From: Trichodelitschia bisporula
Lineage: Eukaryota > Ascomycota > Dothideomycetes > Phaeotrichales > Phaeotrichaceae
Assembly (NCBI GenBank): GCA_010356995.1
Contig: ML996703.1
Coordinates: forward strand, 124,001 to 188,000
Length of the DNA: 64,000 bases
Direction: 5' to 3'
Numbering within the stretch: position 1 is the stretch's first letter; every line of letters starts with the position of its first letter. The notes below the pieces were generated by a model, which saw nothing but the letters and a program-made list of their open reading frames with translations, made no database searches and had not been told where the DNA came from. Positions 22,162 to 33,347 of this stretch are shown here, in pieces. The translations under genes were made by a program, and so were the position numbers.

Positions 22162-23757
22162 TTACTTCGTCTTCTTGCTCTCATCCTTCGCGTGCTCCAG
22201 CTGCGCCTGCTTACCCTCGACATACGGATGCTTGATCGTCAAGCACCAGATATCCAGGTAGTCGCAAATCGACGTAATAACATCAATGACAAAGCTCCCA
22301 TACACCCCAACCGCAAGGCCAAGGCACGAGAACATAAACGCGACCTGATAGATATCGTTACCCAGCGCAGACGGCCAGCCGAAGCCAAACTGTTCCAGCA
22401 TCAACGGGCCCGCGCTGTCGATAACGGCGTATACCAAGGGCAGGACGAGGACGTTGTAGAAGGGGAAGCGAGACTTGGTCAGATGCGCAACGATCATCTG
22501 CCCCACGCTGTACGCGTTGATGATGCCGACGAAGAAGACGAACGGCACCAGATGGTGGTACAGGATGATGGGTTGCAGATAGAGATACGCAGGGATCAGG
22601 ATCCAGGCGCCGAAGAACGGGAGCAGGCCCAGAAGGGCCACGCGCGTGCGCTGGCCGCGAGCGCGGCGAGCATGGAGGACATTTTCGGCGCTGAAAAGGT
22701 CAGCGGTGATGAATCACGGTCTTCGGATCAGTACAAACCTCCAGAGCGTGTTCACGACGACCATGGCGCCGCCGTAGACAATGTACCAATCAACCCAAGA
22801 GAGCGCGTAGATCCAGTCAGGGATTACCCCGAAGTCGCTGACACCCAGGGTCGCGAGCATCGGCTGGTGCCAGTAGCTGCCGCCTCCCTTGATCGCGGTG
22901 ATCATGTAGATGACGCACAACGTCAGGATGCCCTCCACTGGCCCCGAGACAATGCCCAACGTCAGGGTGCGCGTATGGTACTCGTCCCAGGTCTGAATAT
23001 AAAAGGTCAGGAGTGCTGCGGAGGTTAGTTATGCCTAGATTTCTAGGTAGAGTACGCACTCGCGAACTGAACCATCACAGTTCTCCAGCCCTGGCCCAGG
23101 TTCATGCATGCTGCGAAGACGATAACTTCGAGAGTCGTGTTCACCGCATCCACACCTGTCGCCATCAGTTATATGCCCACAACCGGGTAACGTCCTTTCT
23201 CCACGCACCATGATCGAACAGTTCGCCTAGCGGTCCACTCTGGTGGGTTCTCCGCCTATCTATAATTAGCGGTATCCCACTTCTCGCTGACAGAACATAC
23301 GCCTGAGAGCCATCCACCGCGTCAAAAGTCTGGTAGAGGAACAATCCAATCGACCAGCTCGCATAAACCCACGGCGGACAGTCTTGATCGAGCGTCGGAT
23401 TGTACCAGAGCACTTGGAGGACGTTGATCACCACGAACATGAACCCGGTGAGAGTAATCTAGGCGCATCGGACTCAGATAAGCCTCGAAACAAGCGGTGA
23501 CTGGAAACTGCGGTACGTGTATACGGTGCAAGGTGCTTGCAAGGGTTTCTTACGAGATTCGGACTGTCGCGCGCCCGTTAGCTGAGATCCAAACACGACT
23601 GGGAAGAGACGACATACGCCATAGACATGGGAAAACACTTGATGACCACATTCGTGTAGAACGGCTTCATGATATAGCGCGATACCAAGCTGTGATCCAC
23701 CCCGGAGTACTTATACTCCTTGAGCTTCGGCAGCTTGTCCTGGCGAATGTAGACCAT
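22162..23757 (-). CDS. sn-1,2-diacylglycerol ethanolamine/cholinephosphotransferase
   Basis: Seven exons (23757-23618, 23563-23554, 23458-23301, 23255-23209, 23155-23060, 23015-22739, 22690-22162) give 418 aa with every phase consistent. The protein begins MVYIRQDKLPKLKEYKYSGVDHSLVSRY, the standard start of Ept1/Cpt1 enzymes. The CDP-alcohol phosphotransferase motif DGx2ARx8Gx3Dx3D is complete ([23 protein letters not shown], broken by two introns). Several hydrophobic helices follow, and the C-terminus ends ESKKTK, resembling an ER-retention signal. The enzyme transfers phosphoethanolamine or phosphocholine from the CDP-alcohol to diacylglycerol in the Kennedy pathway, in ER/Golgi membranes. 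Exon 2 is only 10 bases, spelling the APNL junction that starts the next helix (ITLTGFM). Confidence 0.95.
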
Positions 23758-24981
23758 GTTGACGATATCGCGATGAGATGCACAGTTGCCAGGTTTCCGA
23801 CTCGAAGGCGCACACGACACCAGCGAGCGAAGTAAATACCCTGGAAAGCGAGCAGCCGAAACGTTTGCGGAAGACGGCGACAAAGAGAAACAACGTTCGA
23901 AATCAACTGCGAGTGCACAAAGGTGCGAGAGCGGGGTCCTAAGGGACTTTCGAAAAAAAGTGGCTCTTGGTCGCTGTCACAGTCCCCGGGCGGAGCGCGC
24001 TTGATTCTCCGGCAAAGCCTTCACACGCGTTCCAGCCAGATGATGGCGCCCAGTCCTGCAGCCACTGATTTCATCCCGCAAAGCGCACGTGTGGCCAAAA
24101 CTCTCGAACCCTTCATTTTAACGGTGGGAGCTACTTTCTCTTATTAAATTCCTCCACGATCAAGAGAGTGTCTTCGTTCGACTCTCGCATGTGAAAGCCA
24201 AAAGACCCTTATCTCGAGAATCCGCTTCCCCGGAACACGTCGTCGGCAGTCCTCACGAGACATCACGTCGTGAACTTCACACTCCTACGCAGTATGCTGA
24301 GAAGTTGCAGGCTGTACTGGATCCCATTGAAACTCTGCACCAGCTGGGCGGAGCGGTGACCGTTCCCAGTGTGAACTTGGCCGGAGATGGGAAGCAAATC
24401 AAGGAACTTTGAGCTTCTTGGCCTCAACGTCTACTAGTTCTAGCTCCTGTCACATGGCAGACGTCTTTGGCTCATTGTTGACGTTGGGATATCTGCACTG
24501 CACGTCGAGATTGGGTGCGACGGACATTCAAGTCGCAGCCTCCCGCCAGTCAATTGCACTTCAGCTTGCCATTGCATATCACTGGCATGCCATTGGATCG
24601 ATCCCATAGCATTCGTATTCCACAGCTGTGTGGTGGACGTAGCGAGAATGTCACTTTCACGTCTCTGGTCATCAGACAAGACGCGGGCGCAATGCAGTGG
24701 ATTATCTATTCTATGCCGTCCAGCAAGATATGAATGCTACACTTTAATGTAGTGGATCGCATTCATCCTCATTCCCGCCATGGCAAAGACAACAAAGAAG
24801 ACAGTGCGTGGACGATCCAGGCATTCTGATAGTGATGATGCATCTCAATCAGCTCGACCCATTCAGACCATTCTCCGCAACAAACTTCCAGTCAGATATC
24901 CCCCGCACTCACCGCACATAATTCGTATGGTCTTTCGTATCCACAGTCCCGTAGTAGCCTATCTAGGTGATCTGTCGAGAA
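23758..24981. other. Intergenic region without a supportable gene
   Basis: About 1.2 kb containing the phosphotransferase promoter and the 3' side of the NIPSNAP gene. Frames are short and not protein-like. One stretch near 24140-24195 loosely recalls the end of the dispersed repeat, but too weakly to call. Confidence 0.4.
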
Positions 24982-26204
24982 CTAGGCAATCGGACTCCAC
25001 GGCAGCGGAACCAGAACACGGCTCTTCATCGACTGGATGAGCGGGACCGTCTTGTGTACAGTCTCACCCCAGCCTTCGATGCCCCAGCTCTGCTCACGAC
25101 GGATCTTGCGCTCCTCCAGATTGGCGAACTGCCAGAGATGATGGACCGTGTTGAGCTCGCCGATCTGGACGAACCAGGCTCCGACACCCTCCATGACCTC
25201 GCGACGCGCCTTCAGACCACGACGCCAGTGAGTCTCCCACTCCAGAAGATTGCCCGGATGAAGAGTGTAGGAACGCAGCTCGAAGACGCCGCCGAGCGTC
25301 CGAGGAGGCGACGTAGGCCAGAACGAGAATTCCTGCATCAGAGACGTACGCTTGGAGTGGATCAAAGTCTTGAGCTTATCATCGAAAGGATGGAAGTCCG
25401 GATGATGCTGGATCGCGTTGAGCGACTGATGGTAGCCCTGGTAGCGCTGATACTCCCAGATGTGAACTGCGCCATCTTAGCTCCATTCTTCATCAGACCC
25501 GTTCCATATCACTTACTGAATGTGTCGCAATCGCCAACCTCGGTGCGCCAGCTCCCGACAAGGTGAACCTTGTTTTCGGGCATGGAAGCCACACGCGGGT
25601 ACCAGTCCCCGACGAGCTTCACATACTCGTCCACCTTATCCGGTTTGACCTCGTGGAAGACGATCGAGTGCACGTACTTGCCGCGCGCAAGCACCTGCGA
25701 GAAGGAACGCTCCATGTCCTTGTCGAGCTCACGGCCCTCGGCAGTTCCGTAGATCAACGTAGACAACGGACCCTTCTTCTTACCAGACTCTTCACGAGCA
25801 CGCGCTTCCTCTGCAAATTTAGACGAAAGTGAGCCTAGAACAGAAATGATGGGGGATGGCGCGGCGCCCGATCCATTAGGGTAGCTGTCTGTTGAGGATG
25901 CATCGCTAGATGATGCTTGGGAAGGGGAGCCATTGGTACTCGCCGCAGACAGCTTGCCATTCGCACTTGGGTACTGACTCTCAGCTTGCTCTTTCTTCTT
26001 ACGGGTAATGTCTTCGCTTGCGAGCTGCTCGCGAAACTCGCGCTGGTGAGCTTCAAAGGTATCGACGCCGTCGGCTGGCACGTCAGCCAAGGCCGGGGCC
26101 CGAGGCGCGGCCTGCTGCTGCGGGCGCAACAACGAGAACGAGCGAGCGGTATTGATGGTCGTCGACGAACGCCCGACGCGCTGGAAACGAGAGGCCGACA
26201 TCAT
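24982..26204 (-). CDS. NIPSNAP-family mitochondrial protein
   Basis: Exons 26204-25517 and 25466-24982 give 390 aa; the intron (GTAAGT...GCAG) joins as DTFIHIWEYQRYQGY. The ATG at 26204 opens MMSASRFQRVGRSSTT, an Arg/Ser/Thr-rich mitochondrial targeting sequence. Residues about 70-140 are disordered and Ser/Asn/Pro-rich. Two NIPSNAP modules (dimeric alpha-beta barrel fold) follow: one around HSIVFHEVKPDKVDEYVKL, the second at FELRSYTLHPGNLLEWETHW with HHLWQFANLEERK. Fungal members sit in mitochondria; animal NIPSNAPs signal mitophagy, but the role in moulds is not settled. Confidence 0.9.
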
Positions 26205-27503
26205 TGCGATGAGGGGGGATTGATGCAAGAAAGATGTCGTGGGTAGCGTGAAGTCGAAGGTGAGTTGTCGAGAGCCAACTCGTTGCCGTGGACAAACAGC
26301 TGGAGGAGGGGTAGTGGTTGACGGGAGTCGGAGGGCGTATGCAGTCAGGTGTTTGCTACACAGGACCGGGGCGCAAGAACAGAACAGTCGGAAAGTGAGA
26401 GCGTGTTTCCCTGGCGGCAGCTGTGTGAGGAAGGCGTGCGGGGGGGCGTGGTTGCTTGTTGAGTGTGTGTGCGGGTGTGCCGCATGTGTGGGGTGGGATG
26501 TGTTTGTACCTTCTGTGCAGTTGGAAGGTGACGGGTACAAGAGAGAAGATGTGGCATTCCTGCCCTCAACACTTCGGCAGGGCACCTTGGCCCCGCCCCC
26601 CTCCGCAGCTCTGCCTGCCGTCTGTGCTACCGTCCCCGGGCGCTTTCCCCCGCACTTCTTCCTTGGCGGACGTTGCTTGCCGCCGCTAGCCGTGGGTATG
26701 ATGCGCTAGCCCCACTCCAACCATCACGACTTCAACCTCTGGTGTTTCCACCGTGAATCTGACGCTGTACACTGCAGCTTGAGGTGTGCTGTAGCTCGGT
26801 GCACGCTACATTCTACGACTCTCTACAGTACTCGCGATGTCTGACTTCTCCAGGATCAATGGTCCCTTAATTGCCGGAGATGCGTCCTCCATACGGGCAT
26901 CCCCCTCGTGTTGAGCCTCGTCACTGCGACCGCGACCAGGCAGTGATAGCCGACGAGCCATTGAGCCGTCAGTTCCTGATTGCATGCATTACAATCCCTA
27001 CGACTATGCATATTTGCAATCACAGCCCTTGCTGGTGGTCCGGGATCTCACTGTTAAAGCGGCAGACAGTCTCGAGAGCAGACTCCTCATTAGATGCATC
27101 ACAGCTTCATTTGACCGTCTTAGTACGTTGCACAGCTTAGAGACGAACACACAGTCTAAAATTTCTCCTATCCGATTCAGTTGTTCGAATAATTGCACGT
27201 GTTAATGGTTTACTCGCGATGCCAGGTTGCAGCTGGCAGGTGTCTGCAGTACAAGGCCCATTCAATGGTGCCAACCCCAGCTCAATGACATTCTGGGCCT
27301 TGTTCCATCGGAACCTTCAACAAAGGAAACCTTGTCTAGGATCCGAACTTGAAGGACTTTGTTCATGAGTTCTCCGCTCAGCTGCCCAATGTACAAATAC
27401 TTGCCTATCAGGCCAGAAAACGTCCCCGCTTATACGCCAATAGACTGACTACGGTACCTACAGTTCAGACAGGCAGCTCACCACCATCAATCCCACAAAC
27501 AAC
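26205..27503. other. Divergent intergenic region
   Basis: About 1.3 kb between the NIPSNAP start and the start of the secreted repeat gene, so it should hold both promoters. It contains GT-rich and C-rich simple patches near 26440-26650. No gene is supported. Confidence 0.4.
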
Positions 27504-28526
27504 ATGTATCTCAAACTTACCACCACCCTCATGGCGGCTCTCCTGCCCTCAGTCTGGGCCCACCCCGCCAGGCCCGCCAGCCTCGGTACCTTTGGAGGCC
27601 AGGGTCTCGACGTCACGACGCCCAAGCCAGATGACATGGCGTATCACTTCAGAATTGACCTCAGCGGTATCTGCACCATGGCTACGTTCCCCGAGGGAGC
27701 TCACTACGTGGCCACGCCAGGTTACTACTGCATGGTTTACTCAGGCGCCGACTGCAACAGCGTGATTGCCTACAAAGTCACCGACCAGGAGCCCGCTGAC
27801 CGCAGTCTTCCCGGCACCTGGAGGAGCTACCGATGCTTCAAGGCTGGAAAGCCGAGGATGATACGGCGGGCAGGCAGCTCCCCCACTCCGCCACCAATGG
27901 CTTCCCAAGAATTCGATCTCAACGTCATGGAGCCAAATAAGAAACTCATGCTCGCCAGAACTTTCCGGACCGATCAGTGCGCCAACGTTACCGGTGTGCT
28001 CCTTGAGGGATCTCACTACCAGGCTACGCTAGGCTACTAGTGTATGGTGTACGAATCCAGCAACTGCGGCGGCGTGGTTGCCCACAAGGTCACTGATCAC
28101 GAGCCCGCTGACCGCATTCTTCCCGGCACCTGGCGGAGCACCAAGTGCTTCAAGGCTGAAAAGCCGAGGTTGATACGGCGGGCAGACAGCTCTCTCCCTC
28201 CGCCGGGTTTCGAAGACTTCGGTCTCAACGCCACGAGGCCAAGTAAGTCCTTCATGTACGTCAGAACTGGCTTGACCGATACGTGCTTCACCATTACTGG
28301 TATGATCCCTGAGGGGTCTCACTACCAGGTTACGCCAGGCTACTACTGTATGGTGTACGGAGTCGACAACTGCGGCGGTGTGGTCGCCTACAAGGTCACC
28401 GATCACGAGCCCAGTAACCGCACCCTTCCCGGCACCTGGCAGAGTTCCAAGTGCTACAAGGCTGGAAATGCAACGCTGGCGCGACGAGAAGTTGGGGAGG
28501 AGGTGTCGTTGTTCGGCATCAGGTAA
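27504..28526 (+). pseudogene. Secreted tandem-repeat protein interrupted by one in-frame stop
   Basis: A single frame of 341 codons is continuous except for one TAG at 28038. Residues 1-20 (ending SVWA) form a signal peptide. Three repeats of about 95 residues follow, each with four cysteines: one before a GxxPEGxHY-like block, one in GYYCMVY, one in (D/N)C, and one in (R/K)C(F/Y)KA. Between repeats and near the C-terminus lie dibasic sites (RMIRRAG, RLIRRAD, LARREV), as expected for Kex2 cleavage. The stop falls in the second repeat where repeat 3 has GGC TAC TAC TGT and this copy has GGC TAC TAG TGT. Everything after the stop keeps frame and repeat pattern, so the damage is recent, a sequencing error, or read through. 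A 179-aa shorter product is the alternative. The function is unknown. Confidence 0.72.
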
Positions 28527-29544
28527 GGCACCATTTTGGAATGGCTGGCATGCTGTGAGAGTAGGATGGCGTTTTAGTTCTGTGTGCGGCTGTGTAAGTG
28601 CCTGCAAAGTGCTGGGATACACCAGTCTCTCTGGGCTTACACACTATGTGAGTCCTCCACCGAATTCAAGCTTGCTAGCTCTTGCCATTTTCTGCTTGAG
28701 AATCTGAGATTGCAGCGTGCTGTTTGATTCTGCTTGAAAACTGACATTTCAACCCGAATGCTCAGGGGAAGGCTTCCCGTTACCGCGAGTCGGCAACCTC
28801 TTCCCACCTTCAATACGAGCTGGACCAGGCTGACTGGGCATGCCGGCGTGGAGGATCCGTCTTGTCTAGAACTCGTCCGCCGTGGCAAAAGGCGGGCCTC
28901 AGCAACTAGGGACGGCTTCGACTGTAGTGGGACGCAGCCATATGCGTACCGGCACAGGAGGAAGAGCAGGCCGTCTGGAAAGCCAAAAGATCAGATGGCG
29001 CCGAGAAGACGAAGAGATCCAGACCGCGCCGAGCGAGCTCCAAGATGCGGACTCCAGCTGGATATCAAGTCTTTCGGTCAGCAGAGCTAGGAGCGGCTTC
29101 TAATGCTAATCCAGACTCCTCACCGCACCTTCAACGAAACCCATTCAGGGTCTCACATGCAAGTTGGCACGCGCCGCACCTCAACATGTACCGTACCGCA
29201 AATCAAGATATGCATGTTCATCGGACTGGCCAGCACATCGCATTCTCCACACCTGCATCCCCCCATCCCAAAAGGCCCACTTTCCAAAACCGGGCAGACG
29301 ATTTGACATCCCACTCGTCAAACCCACCCACTCACAGCCTCACCCGATCCCATTCAGCATACCAACCCTGATCCGCCCGTATATGCGCGCCACATCAGAT
29401 CTCACACCGTCCAGAAACACGGGTCCGGCGCCCGGGCCTCAGCGAGCCGCCGACCACGGCTATTCGGCATGCCGTCCATACCCGAAGCACCCTTTTCCCC
29501 CATATTTCCTGCCGGCGTAAGACACGTCGGCGCTTATCTGAGAT

Positions 29545-29561
29545 CCCCCCCCCCCCCCCCC
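29545..29561. repeat. Poly-C tract, 17 bases
   Basis: Seventeen consecutive C residues, followed by GCCGCG. It is prone to slippage and to sequencing error; the G-rich opposite strand could fold. Confidence 0.85.
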
Positions 29562-30831
29562 GCCGCGTCTTATTCTCCTATCGGTACGGCAGACCCACTC
29601 GCGGCCGGCGCCGGTCCGCGCCCGCGTCCGAGGTCGGTCGTGCGGTGGATATCTCCGCCGGCAGGCGAGACATGTCTGACATGCACCGCCTGTGCAGGAT
29701 GGAAGCATGCGGGTTCGGTGCACTGTCGCGGCAGCGTGGTCGTCTATCGCGGTGGCAGCTTCGATGGCGGGGCGATTGTCGATCGCAGGTGGGGATATGA
29801 GGGGGTATGCGGTAGTATTGCTATCGTGAGTCCTATTGCGTGGTTTCGAGCCTTCGTGATGAGAAGGAGGGAGGTTAGCCCCCGTTGAACGCAAGAGCCG
29901 CACGCCTGAGAGCCGCACGCCGACGGCACTCCTTCTCTCTCAGCCGTCCATTGCCAATTCGCGGCTGCCCCCAAATTGAAGGCCGAAAACGGTGGCCACC
30001 AGCCAACGCCCCTTCCGTCACCCAGCAACCTCTCCTCCTCCTAAACGGGGATAACTCCGGTCTCAGAGCAACGGTAAAAGCCCACCCAGCAGCTTCGCGT
30101 AATTGCGTTCTCCGTAAGTATCTCCCATCTGCACAGACATCGGCACTTCCCCTCTCACAAACCCCGACATCCGCATCCGGCAGGTGATCGTCCCGCCAAC
30201 CAGACGCGCAGACCAGCGGCGCGCTCGATCGCTGACATACTCCCTCGGCCGAACATCACACCCATTCGTCCCGCCTGCGTGAACCTATCTGCCAGTACAT
30301 CCGTACACTTGATACGTCCGCCGATCAGCAGCACCGAGATACGCACAGATACATGTCATGCCCGCATCTTTGCACATCTTGGTCAGTGTGCGGATAAGGT
30401 ACGAACAAGGCGAGTGCTAGTCATAATTCCAGCGCCGCCACCCCCCCGCCGTGGACGCCGTGGCTGGTGCCTCGCCGAGCGTCCGGCCCCTGAGGCGCAA
30501 AACCGGATACAGGACCAGTACCGTACCGTAAAGGCGCGGAGCATCCCGTTGCGGGCCGCGCGAGTACTCCAATGGACTTGCCCGGTTACACTCCGCAGAC
30601 CCTGTTTCCGTGCCTGTAGACCCTGTTTATGTTCGCGTTCCTGAATCTCGATCGGACACACTGGATACCGTATACGGAGGTAAGTATCCAGCCTCGCAGT
30701 CATAGGCGTGAATATCGCAATTCCCGCAGTCTTGGGAGGGTAGATTGAAGGGAGATGTAAAACTGGTCAGGCTTAAGGAATGCGCGCCACGGCCGCCTTC
30801 AAGCTCCTGCTAGAGGACGTGGGCGGATAAG

Positions 30832-30861
30832 CGCCCGCCACGCGGCTGGGCGTGGCGGGCG
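30832..30861. repeat. GC-rich inverted repeat (12-bp arms, 6-base loop)
   Basis: The left arm CGCCCGCCACGC at 30832-30843 is written as CGCCCGCCACGC-like sequence and pairs perfectly with GCGTGGCGGGCG at 30850-30861 around the loop GGCTGG. It is in non-coding sequence. It could be a cruciform or RNA hairpin, or chance in GC-rich DNA. Confidence 0.6.
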
Positions 30862-31478
30862 GGTGTGGAGATTTGGGGGATGGGATAAGGTTTGGTGAGG
30901 CGTGCTAGCTGAGATCCTACGGGAAGGGGGAAGGTTTAGGGTTCAACCGTGGGAATTATTGTTCTTCCAACAGCTGTTGTCCCATGGTGATGGTGAAGGC
31001 AGATGGTGGAAGAGATATTGATGCTTCGCGATCACTGGCAAGAGAAGTAGTATCGAAGGATATATTTGCACATCCACCATCAACCTCATTACACCCATCC
31101 ACCGACGGCCCATTTTCCACTATTAACCCGGCCGCCCCTCAAGCCACATCAAGCTTTTGATCCGCCCACCTGCATCAAGGCCGCCCGCACACTGCCCGTC
31201 TAGTCCCTCTCATAGTTACAGGTAAAGGTCCTCAAACTCGCCCAGCCGCTGGCAACACGAGATTCAGACGCGACAAAAAAGACCAACGCTCGCTCGATCT
31301 CTCAAAAATAATAGTTGTGTGCCCATAAAGATCCGAGTCCTCAGAATAACGCCCCATAAATGCGCGCGCGCAATGTTTCGCGGTCCAAATACTAGTATGG
31401 TATCAAAAACATGTGCAGACGTCCTGCACCGCCAATCCTCATCCAACCCCCCTTTCCATCATCAACAGCCAAGAGAAT

Positions 31479-33257
31479 TTACAAGCCAGAATCGCCCTGC
31501 GAGAACCCAGGAATCGAGTTCTCGAACGCAGTCCACGTCTTGCACCCATCATTGAAGCCAGACAGATCCCCAAGCGCGCCAATAACCTCCGTCGGGCGCT
31601 CAATGAACTGCACACCCAGACCGCCCGAGATATGGAACGGGATGTGGCAATGCAGCAGCCAGGCACCGGGGTTATCGCTGTTGAACGCAATGACAATGTA
31701 GCCACCGTTGGCGACAGTGTGCGTATCACGACGGATCGGGTTCTGAAGGTTCAGCGCCACACCAGTGCCAGACCCGGTCCCGTCAGCCACGACGTAGAAA
31801 TCGTGGCCGTGGAGATGGATCGGATGGGGCAGGGGCGAGTCGTTCTGGATCAGCCAGAAAGTCCACGTGTCCACGCCGCCGGCGATCGTGATACCGTTGT
31901 CGGTCTTCGGGAGCGTGTAGGTGCCGTTCTCGATGTATTGCAGGGTAGGCTTGGTCCAGTCGATCAGGATCGACTCGTTGTTGACCTTCCAGGCGACACC
32001 GGCGGAGACGTCGAGGGTGAGGTCGAGCTCGGTGGGGGCGGTGGCGGGCGAACCCGGGTTGAGTGCGACGAAGGGCACGAGGCCGGTCTCGTCGAAGCAG
32101 CCCGTGGACAGGGTATACGGCGTCGAGGTCGGGTTGCCGGAAGGCGCGCCGACGTAGCTGAAGATGGCGCCCTGGGTGTCAGTCTTCTCGTTCGGGCCGT
32201 CGCACTGGCCGCCGCCGGTGCCGATGCGGAACCAGTAGTTGGCGACGGGCTGGTTAGCCTCAATCACAACATCGTAGCGCTGGCCTGTGGATTGTTAGAT
32301 TTTGATCGTTGAGGGGATATGCGAATTACTCACCGACAGCAAGGACAAGCTGCGTCGTCGTGTACGGCTTGATGGGCACGAAGTCGTTGGCAATGACGGT
32401 GAACGGGTGGCCGTCCAGCGAGACGTGCAGGTAGGCGTTGATGCCCGTGTTCACGAGGCGGAGGAGGTGCTTCTTGCCGGGGGTCAGGGTGGTGACGCCG
32501 TACTTCCCCTGGCCGTTGTAGACGGAGGTACCGTTGTACAGGACGCTCTGGGCAGTGGGCGGGGCAGCGGGGCGCGAAGCCAAGATGGTGAACACGGGGG
32601 TGTGGAACCAATCGGTCATGGCGACGACACCGAGGTCAATATCGTAGTTGGCGGTGGCCGGGCCGTTGATCTTGATCGTGCCAACCAGACCATCGGCGTA
32701 CTGAACCGAGTAATGGGAGTGGTACCACGAGGTGCCGTACTGCGTCGCCTTGAAGGTGTAGGTCTTGGACTGGCCGGGTGCGATGGGGCACTCGGTGATA
32801 CCGTTAGTGCCGTCCATTTGGTTGCTGTTCAGCTGGCGCAGACCGTGCCAATGAATCGAGGTGCCGTTGTCGGGCAGGCTGTTGGAGACGGTGATTTGGA
32901 GGGTGTCGCCCCAATCAGCCTCGAGGGTGGGGCCGGGATATTGGCCGTTGAAGACCTGCACCTCGCGGGACACGCCATCGAAGGCCATCGTCTTCTTGGA
33001 CACATCAAGATGGTACTGGAACTTTGTCAGCCTTGCCCCACAGCGACGAGCGTCGCACATACCGTCACCGTCTTGCCGGTGTCCGGGAACTTGGCGTAGG
33101 GGTTCGTGGAGACACTGAAGCCGTCCTTCCAGCATGACCGTGTGCTGGGCCCGTTTGTGCAGGCGGAGTCGCGCTCAGCGAGGTGAGGAATGGCGGTAGC
33201 GAAGGTCGAGGAGGCGAGTGCCAGAAGGCAGGCCCCGACGGCCGGGAGGGAATACAT
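31479..33257 (-). CDS. Secreted ascomycete-type laccase (multicopper oxidase)
   Basis: Exons 33257-33063, 33015-32334 and 32284-31479 give 560 aa with clean phases. A signal peptide covers about residues 1-22. Three cupredoxin domains carry all copper ligands: HWHG, WYHSH, HPIHLHGHDF and HCHIPFHISGGLG. The opening ACTNGPSTRSCWKDGF and the closing DSGL are hallmarks of the ascomycete laccases sensu stricto, in which the C-terminal tail plugs the channel to the trinuclear copper site. It oxidises phenols with reduction of O2 to water, outside the cell; roles in lignin or humus oxidation, pigment or detoxification are possible. There are many N-glycosylation sequons. Large gene-free regions flank it on both sides. 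Confidence 0.96.
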
Positions 33258-33336
33258 TATTGCTCTTGGCTAATACGGAATCTTATTAACGGGTGGAGTT
33301 CGAAAAAGCTCAGCGAGTGACACTCCAAATTGGTAG

Positions 33337-33347
33337 AATATAAACCG
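33337..33347 (-). promoter_or_regulatory. Possible TATA element of the laccase gene
   Basis: On the minus strand this reads GGTTTATATTC, about 85 bases upstream of the laccase ATG. It is well placed for a core promoter element. Confidence 0.4.

Larger units (their letters stand above)
28527..31478. other. Long gene-free region between secreted repeat gene and laccase
   Basis: About 2.95 kb. I find only short overlapping frames and no splice-joined protein. It contains a 17-base C homopolymer (29545-29561) and a strong GC-rich hairpin (30832-30861). Part of it is the 3' flank of the laccase. Confidence 0.45.

Noticed and set aside
24140-24200. Possible fourth dispersed repeat end (CTCGCATGTGAAAGCC)
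   Set aside because: Only a short weak resemblance to the repeat's last 25 bases; the rest does not match.
29460-29918. Opposed 139- and 152-codon frames around the poly-C tract
   Set aside because: Mutual shadows across a homopolymer; low complexity.
30905-30950. TAGCTGAGAT followed by GGTTCAACC, tRNA-like
   Set aside because: No cloverleaf can be folded; acceptor and T stems fail.
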